From the NCBI GenBank assembly GCA_014695255.1, contig JACJNX010000011.1, positions 62,001 through 126,000 on the forward strand: DNA of 64,000 nucleotides, written 5' to 3'. Under the pieces are notes generated by a model that had not been told where the DNA came from, did no database searches, and saw only the letters and a program-made list of their open reading frames with translations. The first letter of the stretch is position 1. The number at the start of each line of letters is the position of its first letter. Position numbers and translations under genes: made by a program. Below, one piece after another: positions 34,562 to 43,863 of the stretch. This stretch comes from Cyanobacteria bacterium FACHB-63 (GTDB lineage Bacteria > Cyanobacteriota > Cyanobacteriia > Leptolyngbyales > Leptolyngbyaceae).

Positions 34562-36202
34562 TCACCAGATTTTCTGCTCGACTCGATTCCGCTCAGATAA
34601 AATCGACTTTCCCAGCCCGCGTAGATCTTCGCCTAGTTGGTTCGCTTGCAGCAGCGGCAGCCGGACTGTGAACGTTGCGCCTTTTTCAAGACCGGGACTG
34701 GTCGCCTCGATCGTTCCCTCGTGTAATTCCACCAAATGCCGCACGATCGCCAATCCCAATCCTAAGCCATTGTGCGATCGCGTCGTTGTACTGTCCGCTT
34801 GTCGGAAGCGATCGAAGACGTGGGGCAGAAATTCTGCATCGATCCCAATGCCCGTATCCGTCACAGTGATTCGCACCATGTTGGTTTCTTCTGTTTGGGC
34901 TTGAATCGTAATTTTTCCTTTTTCGGGCGTAAATTTGACTGCATTCGTCAGCAAATTCCAAACGATCTGCTGGAGTCGGGTGGAATCTCCCCAAACGTTA
35001 CCAATATTGGGTGCAAATTCCGTAGTGAGTTGGATTGATTTGGCTTCAACTTGGGGACGAACCCCATCGATCGCCGCCTGAATCACCGCCACGGGCTGAA
35101 TCGATCGATGATTCAAGCGGAGCTTGCCGCGAATAATCGTCGAGACATCCAAAATGTCTTCGATTAGTTGTGCTTGGGTTTCGGCGTTGCGCTCGATCGT
35201 TTCGAGGGCGCGATCGACCATTTTTTGGTCGTACTGCTTGGTTCGCAGCAGCCGCACCCAGCCCAGCATCGAATTTAACGGAGTTCTGAGTTCGTGCGAA
35301 AGAACAGCGAGAAATTCATCTTTCATCCGGTTAGCGGCTTCCGCTTCTTGACGGGCAAGCTGTTCTCGCATCACCTGAGCGCGAGTCACTTCGGCTTCCT
35401 TACGTTCAGTAATGTCTTCGATCGTGCCCACATGACCAAGCGCTTCACCGGATTGTGCCACCATCGGACAGGAACGCACATGCACCCACTGAATGCGCTC
35501 ATCTTTGGTTTGAAAGCGCAACTCTTCGGAAAATTCTCCGCCATGCTCCAAGTAAACATTCCATTGCGACACAGCCCGATCGCGATCGTCGGGGTGAATG
35601 CACTGTTGCCAACTCCGTTCCGGGATTTGATCGGGGACAATCCCACAAATGGCTTGAAATCGAGGATTGGTGTAAGTACAGCGCCCCTCTGAATCAATCA
35701 CAAAAATTCCAGAGGGCGAGGAGGCAGACAGAGATCGAAACCGCTCTTCGCTGCGGCGCAGTTCGCGATTGATTGCAGTCAGTTGTGCAGCTTGATGCTG
35801 AATTGCTGCGGTCTTCTTGAACAAATCCACAAAGACCCCAACCTTAGAAACCAGAATCTCAGAGTTAATCGGTTTAATCAGGTAATCGACTGCGCCGAGA
35901 GAATAGCCCTTGAATACGCCTTGTTCGCTCGCATCAAATGCAGTTAGGAAAATAATTGGGGTGTGCTGCGATCGTGCCCGACTGCGAATTAGAGTTGCTG
36001 TCTCAAAGCCATCCATCCCCGGCATCTGAATATCCAACAAGATCACGGCGAAATCTTGATTGAGCAAACATCTTAACGCTTCTTCTCCCGACGATGCCCG
36101 CACTAAATTTTCTCCGAGCTTACCTAAAACCGCCTCTAGCGCCAGCAGATTTTCAGGCTGGTCATCGACGATTAGGATGTTGACGGAAGTATTCATGAAC
36201 AT
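34562..36202 (-). CDS. Hybrid histidine kinase: receiver, PAS, HisKA, HATPase
   Basis: The 546 residues comprise a receiver domain (9-125; phospho-acceptor Asp in LLDIQMPGMDG), a coiled-coil link, a PAS/PAC domain (about 150-275, FRSLSASSPSGIFV to GTIEDITERK), HisKA with LSHELRTPLN, and HATPase (N-box NLLTNAVKF, G1 DTGIGID, G2 GLGLGLAIV). There is no membrane segment, so it is cytosolic and takes input from the receiver or PAS. It lies just downstream of the CheR/CheB pair on the same strand. Confidence 0.9.
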   Translation of the reverse strand: MFMNTSVNILIVDDQPENLLALEAVLGKLGENLVRASSGEEALRCLLNQDFAVILLDIQMPGMDGFETATLIRSRARSQHTPIIFLTAFDASEQGVFKGYSLGAVDYLIKPINSEILVSKVGVFVDLFKKTAAIQHQAAQLTAINRELRRSEERFRSLSASSPSGIFVIDSEGRCTYTNPRFQAICGIVPDQIPERSWQQCIHPDDRDRAVSQWNVYLEHGGEFSEELRFQTKDERIQWVHVRSCPMVAQSGEALGHVGTIEDITERKEAEVTRAQVMREQLARQEAEAANRMKDEFLAVLSHELRTPLNSMLGWVRLLRTKQYDQKMVDRALETIERNAETQAQLIEDILDVSTIIRGKLRLNHRSIQPVAVIQAAIDGVRPQVEAKSIQLTTEFAPNIGNVWGDSTRLQQIVWNLLTNAVKFTPEKGKITIQAQTEETNMVRITVTDTGIGIDAEFLPHVFDRFRQADSTTTRSHNGLGLGLAIVRHLVELHEGTIEATSPGLEKGATFTVRLPLLQANQLGEDLRGLGKSILSERNRVEQKIW

Positions 36203-36235
36203 GAGCGCGATTCTTACAAAGGTTAAAAAGCTGAT

Positions 36236-36802
36236 TCAACAGGGGGAACACAAAGTAGTTAACAAGGGAGGAATTCGCTCCAACGGCAAAATACGATCGA
36301 CCACGCTCTTGGAGATCGCGGCTTCGGGCATTGAGGGACATTCAGCGCTGCGAGGGTCTTGCACGATCGTAAATCCGCCCCGCGCTTTGATTTTTGCCAG
36401 TCCTTCTGCTCCATCTTGATTGGCTCCGGTTAAGACGACCCCAATCGTGTTGGATTGGTAGATTTCGGCTGCCGATTCAAATAAAACGTCGATCGAGGGT
36501 TTTGCAAAGGCAACGGGGGGATCAACAGAGAGTGAGAATCGCTCAGGATCGACCAGCAAATGATAATCTGCGGGAGCGAGATAGATGCGTCCAGCGCGAA
36601 TCGGTTCTTTGTCTTCGACTTCCAGAATCGGCAAGCGGCTCTCCTGCTGTAGCGTTCGACTCAGGCTTTCCCCAGAGTGACGATCGCGATGCTGCACGAT
36701 CGCAATGGCTGCCGGGAATTCCCCTGGTAATGCTTGTAACATATTTCTCAAGGCAGATAATCCCCCTAAAGAAGTACCTACAACGACGAGGGTGAACGCC
36801 AC
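36236..36802 (-). CDS. CheB-type methylesterase domain without receiver
   Basis: The GTG at 36802 shares its first base with the CheR stop (TAGTG) and has GGAG 9 bases upstream, so translation is coupled. The 188 residues have the CheB triad: Ser11 in GTSLGG, His38 in QHRDRHS and Asp130 in GANQDGAEG. The receiver domain of chemotaxis CheB is missing. Without an MCP nearby, it may demethylate another protein or work in the sensor module with the hybrid kinase. Confidence 0.85.
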   Translation of the reverse strand: MAFTLVVVGTSLGGLSALRNMLQALPGEFPAAIAIVQHRDRHSGESLSRTLQQESRLPILEVEDKEPIRAGRIYLAPADYHLLVDPERFSLSVDPPVAFAKPSIDVLFESAAEIYQSNTIGVVLTGANQDGAEGLAKIKARGGFTIVQDPRSAECPSMPEAAISKSVVDRILPLERIPPLLTTLCSPC

Positions 36803-37632
36803 TAGCTCATTCTCCGATAGAGTTTTTCTGCCTTTGAAAGTTCTTCGTAGCGATCGCACAGTAGGGTAAATCGCAGCGTTTCTTGTCGTCCGAGCGCCAG
36901 AACTCCAAACGAGCAAAGACTTTGATAAAACAATTGGTGAACCCGATCTTGGAGCGTTCGATCGAAGTAGATTAATACATTTCGGCAGATAATAACATTA
37001 AATTCATTAAACGAGCCGTCGGTGACGAGATTGTGCTGCGAAAATACCATGTTGTCTCGTAGAGAGGAGCGAAAGATCGCATTTTCGTAAGCGGCTGTAT
37101 AGTATTCGGAAAACGATTTTTTTCCGCCTGCTTTGTGATATCGCTGCGTGTAGTCTTTCATCGCAGCAATTGGAAATATTCCGCTTCTTGCGGTTTGCAA
37201 AACTTTCTCGTTTGCATCGGTTGCATAAAGCCGACAGCGATGATAAATGCCTTCTTCTTGCAATAAAATTGCCATCGAATAAACTTCTTCTCCGGTTGAG
37301 CATCCAGCGTGCCAAATCCGAATAAACGGATAAGTTCTTAATGTTGGCAGCACTAGATTTCTAAAGGTGAGATAGAAGCTTGGATCGCGAAACATTGAGG
37401 TGACATTGACCGTTAAGCTGAGGAGCAATCGATCGAGAGATGGGCGATCGTGTAGCACTCGGCTTTGTAGTTCTGAGATCGTTTTGATACCTTCTGCCTG
37501 CATAAAATTTTGCACACGACGACTACGCGAAGACGGCGCATAGTTACGAAAGTCGTAGCCGTAATAGCGGTAAATTCCTTCAAACAGCAATTGAATTTCA
37601 ATTGTTTCGAGCGTCGGTTGCACAGCCAGCAT
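36802..37632 (-). CDS. CheR-type protein methyltransferase
   Basis: The ATG at 37632 is preferred to the TTG at 37647, giving 276 residues. An N-terminal helical domain (EGIYRYYGYDFRNYA) precedes the SAM domain. In it, WHAGCSTGEEVYS and LYATDANEKVL bind SAM and the ICRNVLIYFD strand follows. In chemotaxis this methylates receptor glutamates; here no receptor gene is present. It is the first gene of the CheR-CheB-hybrid-kinase unit. Confidence 0.87.
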   Translation of the reverse strand: MLAVQPTLETIEIQLLFEGIYRYYGYDFRNYAPSSRSRRVQNFMQAEGIKTISELQSRVLHDRPSLDRLLLSLTVNVTSMFRDPSFYLTFRNLVLPTLRTYPFIRIWHAGCSTGEEVYSMAILLQEEGIYHRCRLYATDANEKVLQTARSGIFPIAAMKDYTQRYHKAGGKKSFSEYYTAAYENAIFRSSLRDNMVFSQHNLVTDGSFNEFNVIICRNVLIYFDRTLQDRVHQLFYQSLCSFGVLALGRQETLRFTLLCDRYEELSKAEKLYRRMS

Positions 37633-37712
37633 AATAAAAGCGATCAAACGTGTTTCTGTTATGCCACGATCGCGCTTACGTTGTAATCCTCCTAGCGCCT
37701 CAATCTTGGGAC

Positions 37713-38555
37713 TTAAAATAAGCTCATCTGTGCAGACGGTGGCTCAATCTGGTTCCAAGGTAGGGCTGGAACTGAAACCGAGTTTTGTTCTAGTAATCGC
37801 TGAAAAGAACGCGCATTTTGGGGCGATCGTTCTTCAATTGGGCAATGGACAAAGAAATAGATTTCAGTTCCTTGTTGCAGCGCGCGATCGACTAACTTCA
37901 CCCATTCTTCTAAGTACACTTGATTGATACTTGGATGGCTAATGTACCGAATTAAACTAAAGGGTGCAGTGATATCGGGCTGCAGTGGAACCCGTGGTTT
38001 TTTGCGTTCACTTTGCAGTTGTGGATCGTCTTCGCATTCATAAATTGGACGAGTATCCAGTAGCACTCGACCAATGTTTAACTCTTTTAGAAGTTCATTT
38101 AACTGTGTGCGATACGGCTCCTTAAACCATTGTGCATGGCGAACTTCAAGCGCTAAATTTGCACCTGTCCAGCCGCGTAAAAAGGCTTCTAGATCCTTGA
38201 AGTTCGCGGGACTATAGCTTGGAGGTAACTGTGCAAACAACACCCCTAAACGATCGTCTAATCGCTGCATTAACTCCAGAAATTGCAATGCTCCGGGTAA
38301 TGAGGATGCAAGCTTTCCGCCATGCGTTAGCGTTTTCGGCAATTTAGGACAAAACTTAAATCCGACGGGAGTTTCGGACTTCCAGCGATCGACCGTGGCG
38401 CGATCGGGAATTGAATAAAACGTGGTATTGCCCTCAACACAAGTAAACCGCCGACTATAAAGGTTCAGAAAATCAGATGGTTTACTCTTGGGTGGGAACA
38501 AATCTCCGACCCATTGTTTATACGCCCAAATCGCACAGCCCAAGCGAAACGTCAT
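37713..38555 (-). CDS. DUF72 (YecE-like) protein
   Basis: The start at the ATG at 38555 has AAGGA upstream; 280 residues. The TIM-barrel family start FRLGCAIWAYKQWVGDLFP, the FTCVEGNTTFYSIP stretch, FKFCPKLPKTLTH and the C-terminal EIYFFVHC match DUF72. The function is unknown. It is divergent from htpX with 108 bp between starts. Confidence 0.8.
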   Translation of the reverse strand: MTFRLGCAIWAYKQWVGDLFPPKSKPSDFLNLYSRRFTCVEGNTTFYSIPDRATVDRWKSETPVGFKFCPKLPKTLTHGGKLASSLPGALQFLELMQRLDDRLGVLFAQLPPSYSPANFKDLEAFLRGWTGANLALEVRHAQWFKEPYRTQLNELLKELNIGRVLLDTRPIYECEDDPQLQSERKKPRVPLQPDITAPFSLIRYISHPSINQVYLEEWVKLVDRALQQGTEIYFFVHCPIEERSPQNARSFQRLLEQNSVSVPALPWNQIEPPSAQMSLF

Positions 38556-38663
38556 CGCAAACCATCCTTTTGAAAAACACAGTTTCATTCATCTGATAGA
38601 GTCTAACTCCAGCCAGGAATCTGATACTTAAAACGCACATTAGAAAGATTTCTAGGTTAAAAG

Positions 38664-39545
38664 ATGTTTGGCGAAAATCAGATCAGAACAGCGGCGCTGC
38701 TCGGACTCTTGAGCGGACTTTTGGTTTTAGCGGGTTACTATCTTGTGGGTAATGAACAGGGTCTTATTCTAGGGCTAATTTTTGCTGCATTCAGCAGTTT
38801 AGGCTCATGGTATTACTCCGATCGCGTTGCTCTAGCTTCGTATGCAGCCCAACCGATCGAACGCGCTCAAGCTCCAGAACTGTTTGACATGGTGCAGCGA
38901 CTCTGCGATCGAGCAGAAATTCCGTTGCCGCGAATCTATCTGGTTCCGACCAAATCCCCGAACGCTTTTGCCACCGGACGCGACCCTGATCATGCAGCCG
39001 TTGCAGTCACCCAAGGAATTATCGAACTGTTGACCCCGGAAGAGCTAGAAGGGGTACTCGCTCACGAATTAACCCACGTCAAGAATCGCGATACGCTCAC
39101 TCAAGCCGTTGCAGGCACGATCGCAGGTGCAATCACCTTTCTCGGTCGGATACTTACGTTTGGGGCGCTCTATGGTCCGGTTTATCGCGACACTCGACGC
39201 GGCAACAATCCGATCGGCTTATTGTTCTTGATCGTTCTTGCACCCTTGTCTGCGGCGTTGATTCAGATGGCAATTTCTCGGACTCGTGAATTTGCTGCTG
39301 ATGAAGGTTCTGCTCAACTAACCCAAAATCCCTCAGCCCTAGCAAGTGCTTTAGAAAAACTCGAAACGATCGGTCATCAAATCCCAATGCACGGGAATCC
39401 GGCAATGTCGCCGCTGTTGATTGTCAATCCGCTCTCAACCGAAGGACTACAATCGCTATTTCGGACGCACCCCCCAACCGAAGAACGAATTCGCCGCTTG
39501 ATGCACTACGCTCAAGAAGTAAAATCTCCCGCGATCGCATCCTAG
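38664..39545 (+). CDS. htpX: HtpX-like membrane zinc metalloprotease (M48B)
   Basis: The 293 residues begin with two membrane helices (about 10-30 and 34-50). The zinc site HELTH at 134-138 follows, then two more hydrophobic segments and the third ligand in TREFAADEGSA (about 211). HtpX removes damaged membrane proteins with FtsH. The sequence is a full-length match. Confidence 0.88.
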   Translation: MFGENQIRTAALLGLLSGLLVLAGYYLVGNEQGLILGLIFAAFSSLGSWYYSDRVALASYAAQPIERAQAPELFDMVQRLCDRAEIPLPRIYLVPTKSPNAFATGRDPDHAAVAVTQGIIELLTPEELEGVLAHELTHVKNRDTLTQAVAGTIAGAITFLGRILTFGALYGPVYRDTRRGNNPIGLLFLIVLAPLSAALIQMAISRTREFAADEGSAQLTQNPSALASALEKLETIGHQIPMHGNPAMSPLLIVNPLSTEGLQSLFRTHPPTEERIRRLMHYAQEVKSPAIAS

Positions 39546-39603
39546 TCCACAGAGCGTTGAGGACTCTGTGCTAAAACAAGATTACCCTCAACGAAAAACA
39601 GTC

Positions 39604-40188
39604 ATGACCCGACGCGATCCGAACGACCCCAATAGTATTGGAGGTGAACTCAAAACCCACATTCTTATCCTAGGCACACTCGTTGGGATTATGTGGATTG
39701 TCGAAGTGGTCGATATTGCTCTTGCTGGCAAACTCAACTATCTAGGAATTTATCCTCGCAACGCGATCGGCTTGCGAGGAATTTTATTAGCACCGTTTCT
39801 GCATCGGGATTTCCGACATCTGATCAGCAATACGATTCCGCTTGTGGTGATGGGTTGGTTTGTGATGCTGCGCGGCGTTTCTGAATTCTTTAAGGTCAGC
39901 GCGATCGTGATGTTGGCAAGTGGGCTTGGAGTCTGGTTACTCGGCGCACCCGGATTACATATTGGAGCAAGCGGCGTAATCTTTGGTTATTTTGGATTTT
40001 TGCTGTCGCGGGCTTATTTTGAGCGGAGTGCTTTGTCGATCGCCATGTCTCTTGCCGTGGGCTTGTTATACGGTGGCATTATTTGGGGTGTCTTGCCGGG
40101 GCAGTTGGGCATTTCTTGGGAAGGGCATTTATTTGGTTTTCTGAGTGGAATATTTGCCGCAAGACAGATTTCGCTGCGGCGTTGGTAA
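39604..40188 (+). CDS. Rhomboid-family intramembrane serine protease
   Basis: The ATG at 39604 gives 194 residues (an earlier start at 39568 is possible). It has six membrane helices, with HRDFRHLISN in loop 1, the catalytic Ser123 in HIGASGVIFG and the His175 in WEGHLFGFLSG. It cleaves membrane proteins inside the bilayer. It lies 58 bases after htpX, so a membrane-quality-control pair is plausible. Confidence 0.85.
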   Translation: MTRRDPNDPNSIGGELKTHILILGTLVGIMWIVEVVDIALAGKLNYLGIYPRNAIGLRGILLAPFLHRDFRHLISNTIPLVVMGWFVMLRGVSEFFKVSAIVMLASGLGVWLLGAPGLHIGASGVIFGYFGFLLSRAYFERSALSIAMSLAVGLLYGGIIWGVLPGQLGISWEGHLFGFLSGIFAARQISLRRW

Positions 40189-40220
40189 GATCGCATGATT
40201 GCTCTTAGCTCGACTTCTAT

Positions 40221-41132
40221 TCAGAAGATCTGAGGGTGATTTCTGCGCTCATTCACGTAGCGTCTTACGACTTGCAAAAATTCGCGTAGAACTGACGAAG
40301 TATGGTCGGCTCGCCATACGATCGCCGTCTCAACCAAAGGCATTGCCGACTCTAGGGGCTTGTAAACCACGCCAACTCGCTTCAAATTTTGTAGCGAGGC
40401 TGGAACTAAGGCAATCCCCATCTCCGCCGAGATTAAGCCAATAATCGTCTGCATTTGAATGGCTTCCTGCATTACGTTCGGGCGAAAATTCGCTTGTTCG
40501 CAAAAACTGACAATCTGATCGTAAAGACCCGGACCAAGATGGCGTGGAAACAGAATAAACGACTCATCCGCAAGAGCGTGTACTGGAATGGCAGCTTCAG
40601 TTGCAAGTGGATGAGATTCTGGCAACGCGACAACCAGCGGCTCTTGCAAAATGTATTCCAGGCTCAAGTGATTATCTTTTAGGGGTGGATGACAAAACCC
40701 CACTTCAATTTGATGATTCTGCAATGCTTCTTCTTGTTGCGTCGTCGTCAACTCCTGTAAGACTAGCTTGACCTGGGGAAAATGCTGACGAAACTGAAAC
40801 AGAATCGCAGGCAGAATGTCGTACACTACTGAACTGGTGAATCCGATCGTGAGGGTTCCGGTTTCGCCTCTGCCTGCTCGTTGTGTGTCAGAGACGGCTT
40901 GTTCTAATTGAGCCAAAATCCGATACGTTGCCTGCAATAAAACCTGTCCTGCTTCGGTTAACTGAACTTGTCGCTTTGTGCGACGGTGAAACAGTTCTAC
41001 TCCTAGTTCTGTTTCCAAGTGCTTGATCTGCTGACTTAAGGGGGGTTGAGCGATGTTTAATCGATCGGCGGCGCGATTGAAGTGGAGTTCTTCCGCAACC
41101 GCCACAAAGTAACGAAGGTGACGTAGTTCCAT
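40221..41132 (-). CDS. LysR-type transcriptional regulator, divergent from ilvD
   Basis: The 303 residues have an N-terminal winged HTH (LRYFVAVAEELHFNRAADRL and QPPLSQQIKHLE) and a two-lobe inducer domain. The start lies 117 bp from that of ilvD, with a palindrome between them, the normal layout of a LysR regulator and its target. It probably controls ilvD, and the ligand may be a branched-chain intermediate. Confidence 0.87.
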   Translation of the reverse strand: MELRHLRYFVAVAEELHFNRAADRLNIAQPPLSQQIKHLETELGVELFHRRTKRQVQLTEAGQVLLQATYRILAQLEQAVSDTQRAGRGETGTLTIGFTSSVVYDILPAILFQFRQHFPQVKLVLQELTTTQQEEALQNHQIEVGFCHPPLKDNHLSLEYILQEPLVVALPESHPLATEAAIPVHALADESFILFPRHLGPGLYDQIVSFCEQANFRPNVMQEAIQMQTIIGLISAEMGIALVPASLQNLKRVGVVYKPLESAMPLVETAIVWRADHTSSVLREFLQVVRRYVNERRNHPQIF

Positions 41133-41139
41133 TGATTTG

Positions 41140-41173
41140 ATATGTTTTCCGTCTTAAATCAATCAAAACATAT
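41140..41173. promoter_or_regulatory. Candidate LysR operator between the regulator and ilvD
   Basis: ATATGTTTT at 41140-41148 and AAAACATAT at 41165-41173 form a 9-bp inverted repeat with 16 bp between them, in the 117-bp divergent region. LysR regulators bind such interrupted dyads. Confidence 0.5.
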
Positions 41174-41248
41174 ATTGGACAGACACAAAGCGGCTCCCTA
41201 TACTCCAAGATGAATGAGTTCCGCATATCGAAAAAGAGCGAGAGTACT

Positions 41249-42934
41249 ATGCCCGAAAACCTAAGAAGTCAAGCCATTACTCAAGGCGTTCAACGATCGC
41301 CCAATCGTGCGATGCTGCGTGCGGTTGGATTCGGTGACAATGATTTTACGAAACCGATCGTTGGGGTTGCGAGTGCCCACAGTACGATTACGCCCTGCAA
41401 TATGGGAATTGCACCGCTCGCGTCTGAAGCTGAAACCGGAATTCGTGCCGCAGGCGGAATGCCGCAAGTGTTTGGAACGATTACCGTGAGCGACGGGATT
41501 TCGATGGGTACGGAGGGAATGAAATATTCGCTCGTGTCGCGGGATGTGATTGCAGATTCGATCGAGACTGCCTGCAATGCTCAGAGTATGGACGGGGTGT
41601 TAGCGATCGGCGGTTGTGATAAAAATATGCCGGGAGCCATGATCGCGATGGCGCGAATGAACATTCCCGCGGTCTTTGTGTACGGTGGCACGATTAAACC
41701 CGGACATTTGGATGGACAAGATTTGACGGTTGTCAGCTCGTTTGAAGCAGTTGGACAATACAGCGCCGGTCGGATCGAAGAATCGATGCTGTATGCCGTG
41801 GAGCGCAGTGCTTGTCCAGGTGCAGGATCATGTGGTGGGATGTACACGGCAAATACGATGTCCTCTGCGTTTGAAGCGATGGGCATGAGTTTGATGTATT
41901 CCTCTACAATGTCAGCCGTTGATCCTGAGAAAGCGGAAAACACTGCACTGGCTGGAAAGGTTTTAGTTGAGGCAATTCGTCAGCAAATTTTGCCGCGTGA
42001 CATCATTACTCGTAAATCGATCGAAAATGCCATTTCTGTAATCATGGCGGTTGGTGGATCAACGAATGCAGTGTTGCACTTTTTAGCGATCGCCCATTCG
42101 GCTGGCGTTCCCTTAACCATTGATGATTTTGAAGTGATTCGCGAACGAGTTCCAGTTCTGTGTGATCTCAAGCCTTCGGGTCGCTATGTAGCAACAGACT
42201 TACACCGAGCAGGCGGAATTCCGCAGGTGATGAAGATGCTGTTAGCGCATGGATTACTTCACGGTGATTGTTTGACGATTACAGGGGAGACGATCGAGGA
42301 GCGATTAAGAGATATTCCCGAAGAACCCCGCGCCGATCAAGATGTGATTCGCCCGTGGAACAATCCAATGTATTCGACCGGACACCTAGCAATTCTCAAA
42401 GGCAATTTGGCAACCGAAGGAGCCGTTGCAAAAATTACCGGGGTGAAGAATCCGAAGATTACTGGACCTGCGCGAGTGTTTGAATCCGAGGAAGCTTGTT
42501 TAGAAGCAATCTTGGCAAACAAGATCAATGCAGGTGATGTTCTAGTAATTCGCTATGAAGGACCCAAAGGCGGACCTGGAATGCGAGAAATGCTTGCACC
42601 AACTTCAGCAATCATTGGGGCAGGACTCGGAGATTCAGTGGGACTGATCACCGATGGGCGCTTCTCCGGCGGAACTTATGGAATGGTCGTCGGTCACGTT
42701 GCACCGGAAGCCTTTGTTGGAGGAACGATCGCGCTTGTGCAAGAAGGTGATGAGATTACGATCGATGCTCACGCCCGATTGCTGCAACTCAATGTTCCTG
42801 AAGCTGAGTTAGAAAAACGCCGCGCTGCATGGCAACCTCCCGCACCGAGATATACCAGAGGCGTGTTAGCAAAATACGCTCAGTTGGTGTCATCGAGCAG
42901 CTTAGGAGCCGTAACCGATTTGGGATTGGAGTAA
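41249..42934 (+). CDS. ilvD: Dihydroxy-acid dehydratase
   Basis: The ATG at 41249 has GAGAG upstream and gives 561 residues; the frame is open from 41210. The three cysteines of the iron-sulfur cluster are present: Cys50 in TPCNMG, Cys124 in GGCDKNMPG and Cys196 in [12 protein letters not shown]. It dehydrates 2,3-dihydroxy acids in valine, isoleucine and leucine synthesis. The [11 protein letters not shown] motif near the end is intact. Confidence 0.95.
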   Translation: MPENLRSQAITQGVQRSPNRAMLRAVGFGDNDFTKPIVGVASAHSTITPCNMGIAPLASEAETGIRAAGGMPQVFGTITVSDGISMGTEGMKYSLVSRDVIADSIETACNAQSMDGVLAIGGCDKNMPGAMIAMARMNIPAVFVYGGTIKPGHLDGQDLTVVSSFEAVGQYSAGRIEESMLYAVERSACPGAGSCGGMYTANTMSSAFEAMGMSLMYSSTMSAVDPEKAENTALAGKVLVEAIRQQILPRDIITRKSIENAISVIMAVGGSTNAVLHFLAIAHSAGVPLTIDDFEVIRERVPVLCDLKPSGRYVATDLHRAGGIPQVMKMLLAHGLLHGDCLTITGETIEERLRDIPEEPRADQDVIRPWNNPMYSTGHLAILKGNLATEGAVAKITGVKNPKITGPARVFESEEACLEAILANKINAGDVLVIRYEGPKGGPGMREMLAPTSAIIGAGLGDSVGLITDGRFSGGTYGMVVGHVAPEAFVGGTIALVQEGDEITIDAHARLLQLNVPEAELEKRRAAWQPPAPRYTRGVLAKYAQLVSSSSLGAVTDLGLE

Positions 42935-42975
42935 AGGGTAGTGTTGTAGACCTGTAGGACGATCGCAGCACTCTT

Positions 42976-43003
42976 GTAAAGACGCGATTAATCGCGTCTT
43001 TAC
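42976..43003. repeat. 28-bp perfect palindrome downstream of ilvD
   Basis: GTAAAGACGCGATTA is followed by its exact complement, centred on TTAA. It is a member of the palindromic family also present at 58988; half of it (ATCGCGTCTTTAC) occurs at 30011-30023. It can fold as a hairpin at the end of ilvD. Confidence 0.85.
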
Positions 43004-43064
43004 GATACACCATCGGTCTACGATGAGTAAAAGAGCTGGCAACCCCACAGATTGAAATAGGCTA

Positions 43065-43265
43065 ATGAAAATTAAAGCGATCGTTTGGCAAGAAGGTGAT
43101 GTTTGGTGTGCTTCTGTTCCAGCATTACCAGGATGTCATACCTGGGCAGAGAGCCGTGAACAGCTTACAGAGATGCTGAAAGACGCAATTCAAGGTTGGT
43201 TAGAAGTTGCAAGTGAAAGAGAAGAACTTGAACCAGAAAAGCAATTGATTGAGTTTTCTGTATGA
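43065..43265 (+). CDS. hicB: HicB-type antitoxin
   Basis: The 66-residue protein has the HicB partial RNase-H fold: IVWQEGDVWCASVPALPGCHTWA and REQLTEMLKDAIQGWLE. HicB binds and blocks HicA. The stop overlaps the ATG of hicA (ATGA at 43262-43265), so the order is antitoxin first. The hicA frame is broken (next entry). Confidence 0.8.
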   Translation: MKIKAIVWQEGDVWCASVPALPGCHTWAESREQLTEMLKDAIQGWLEVASEREELEPEKQLIEFSV

Positions 43266-43471
43266 AATCTGTTTCAGGCAAGATGCTTTGTAAGATTGTG
43301 GAGCGTCAAGGCTGGCAATTGAAACGGATTACAGGCAGTCATCACATTTACTCTAAAGAAGGAGTGGATGTAATTCTCTCGATTCCGGTTCATAGTAATC
43401 GCGATTTATCCTAAGGAACATTGAAAAGTATTCTGAAAGATGCTGATCTAACGGAAGAAGATCTAGAGTAA
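43262..43471 (+). pseudogene. hicA: HicA mRNA-interferase toxin gene, interrupted by a stop codon
   Basis: From the ATG at 43262 the frame reads MKSVSGKMLCKIVERQGW and continues with TGSHHIYSKEGVDV, which carries the catalytic His of HicA, then IPVHSNRDLS. A TAA follows at 43412-43414, codon 51. Without it the frame continues GTLKSILKDADLTEEDLE to a natural stop at 43469-43471 (69 residues). The region after the stop is a clear HicA C-terminus (G-T-L-x-S-I-L-K), so the gene was intact until recently. The toxin is truncated and presumably dead. Confidence 0.8.
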
Positions 43472-43482
43472 GCCAAATTTTT

Positions 43483-43863
43483 ATGCAGCCGAATTCAGAA
43501 TTTCTCACACCCGAAGAATGTATCGACGTCGATAAAGCGCTGTTAACTTCAAAAGATAAGTTCTCAGCGCGAGTCGCGATTTATTCTTTACGATCGCTCA
43601 AAACAATCGCTCAAGCGTCAGGACAAGCGATCGCGGATTTGCAACCGACACAGATCGAAGACTGGATCTATCAAGATGAGAGCTTACAAGGCGGGATTGA
43701 TAACGAATTTAAAAAATTCTTCTCGCATCTTGTTGTTGCCTCGATCAATCCGTTAACGCAGATTGCACAAACGAATGGAATGCAAATCGAATCGCTGACG
43801 GTTCCACAAGTGGTTGCCTGGTTTGAGGCAAAAGCCAAAGCAGCCCTGAAGTCTCAACCTTAG
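43483..43863 (+). CDS. Small conserved protein of unknown function
   Basis: It has 126 residues, soluble and all-helical in appearance. There are two similar pairs of helices, around SLKTIAQASGQAIADLQPTQIEDW (about 38-61) and PLTQIAQTNGMQIESLTVPQVVAW (about 90-113). The pattern is an internal duplication: a helix, GQ/GM, L/I-x-x-L, then P-x-Q-x-x-x-W. I do not recognise a characterised family. It overlaps the end of the convergent fusion gene by 4 bases. Confidence 0.6.
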   Translation: MQPNSEFLTPEECIDVDKALLTSKDKFSARVAIYSLRSLKTIAQASGQAIADLQPTQIEDWIYQDESLQGGIDNEFKKFFSHLVVASINPLTQIAQTNGMQIESLTVPQVVAWFEAKAKAALKSQP

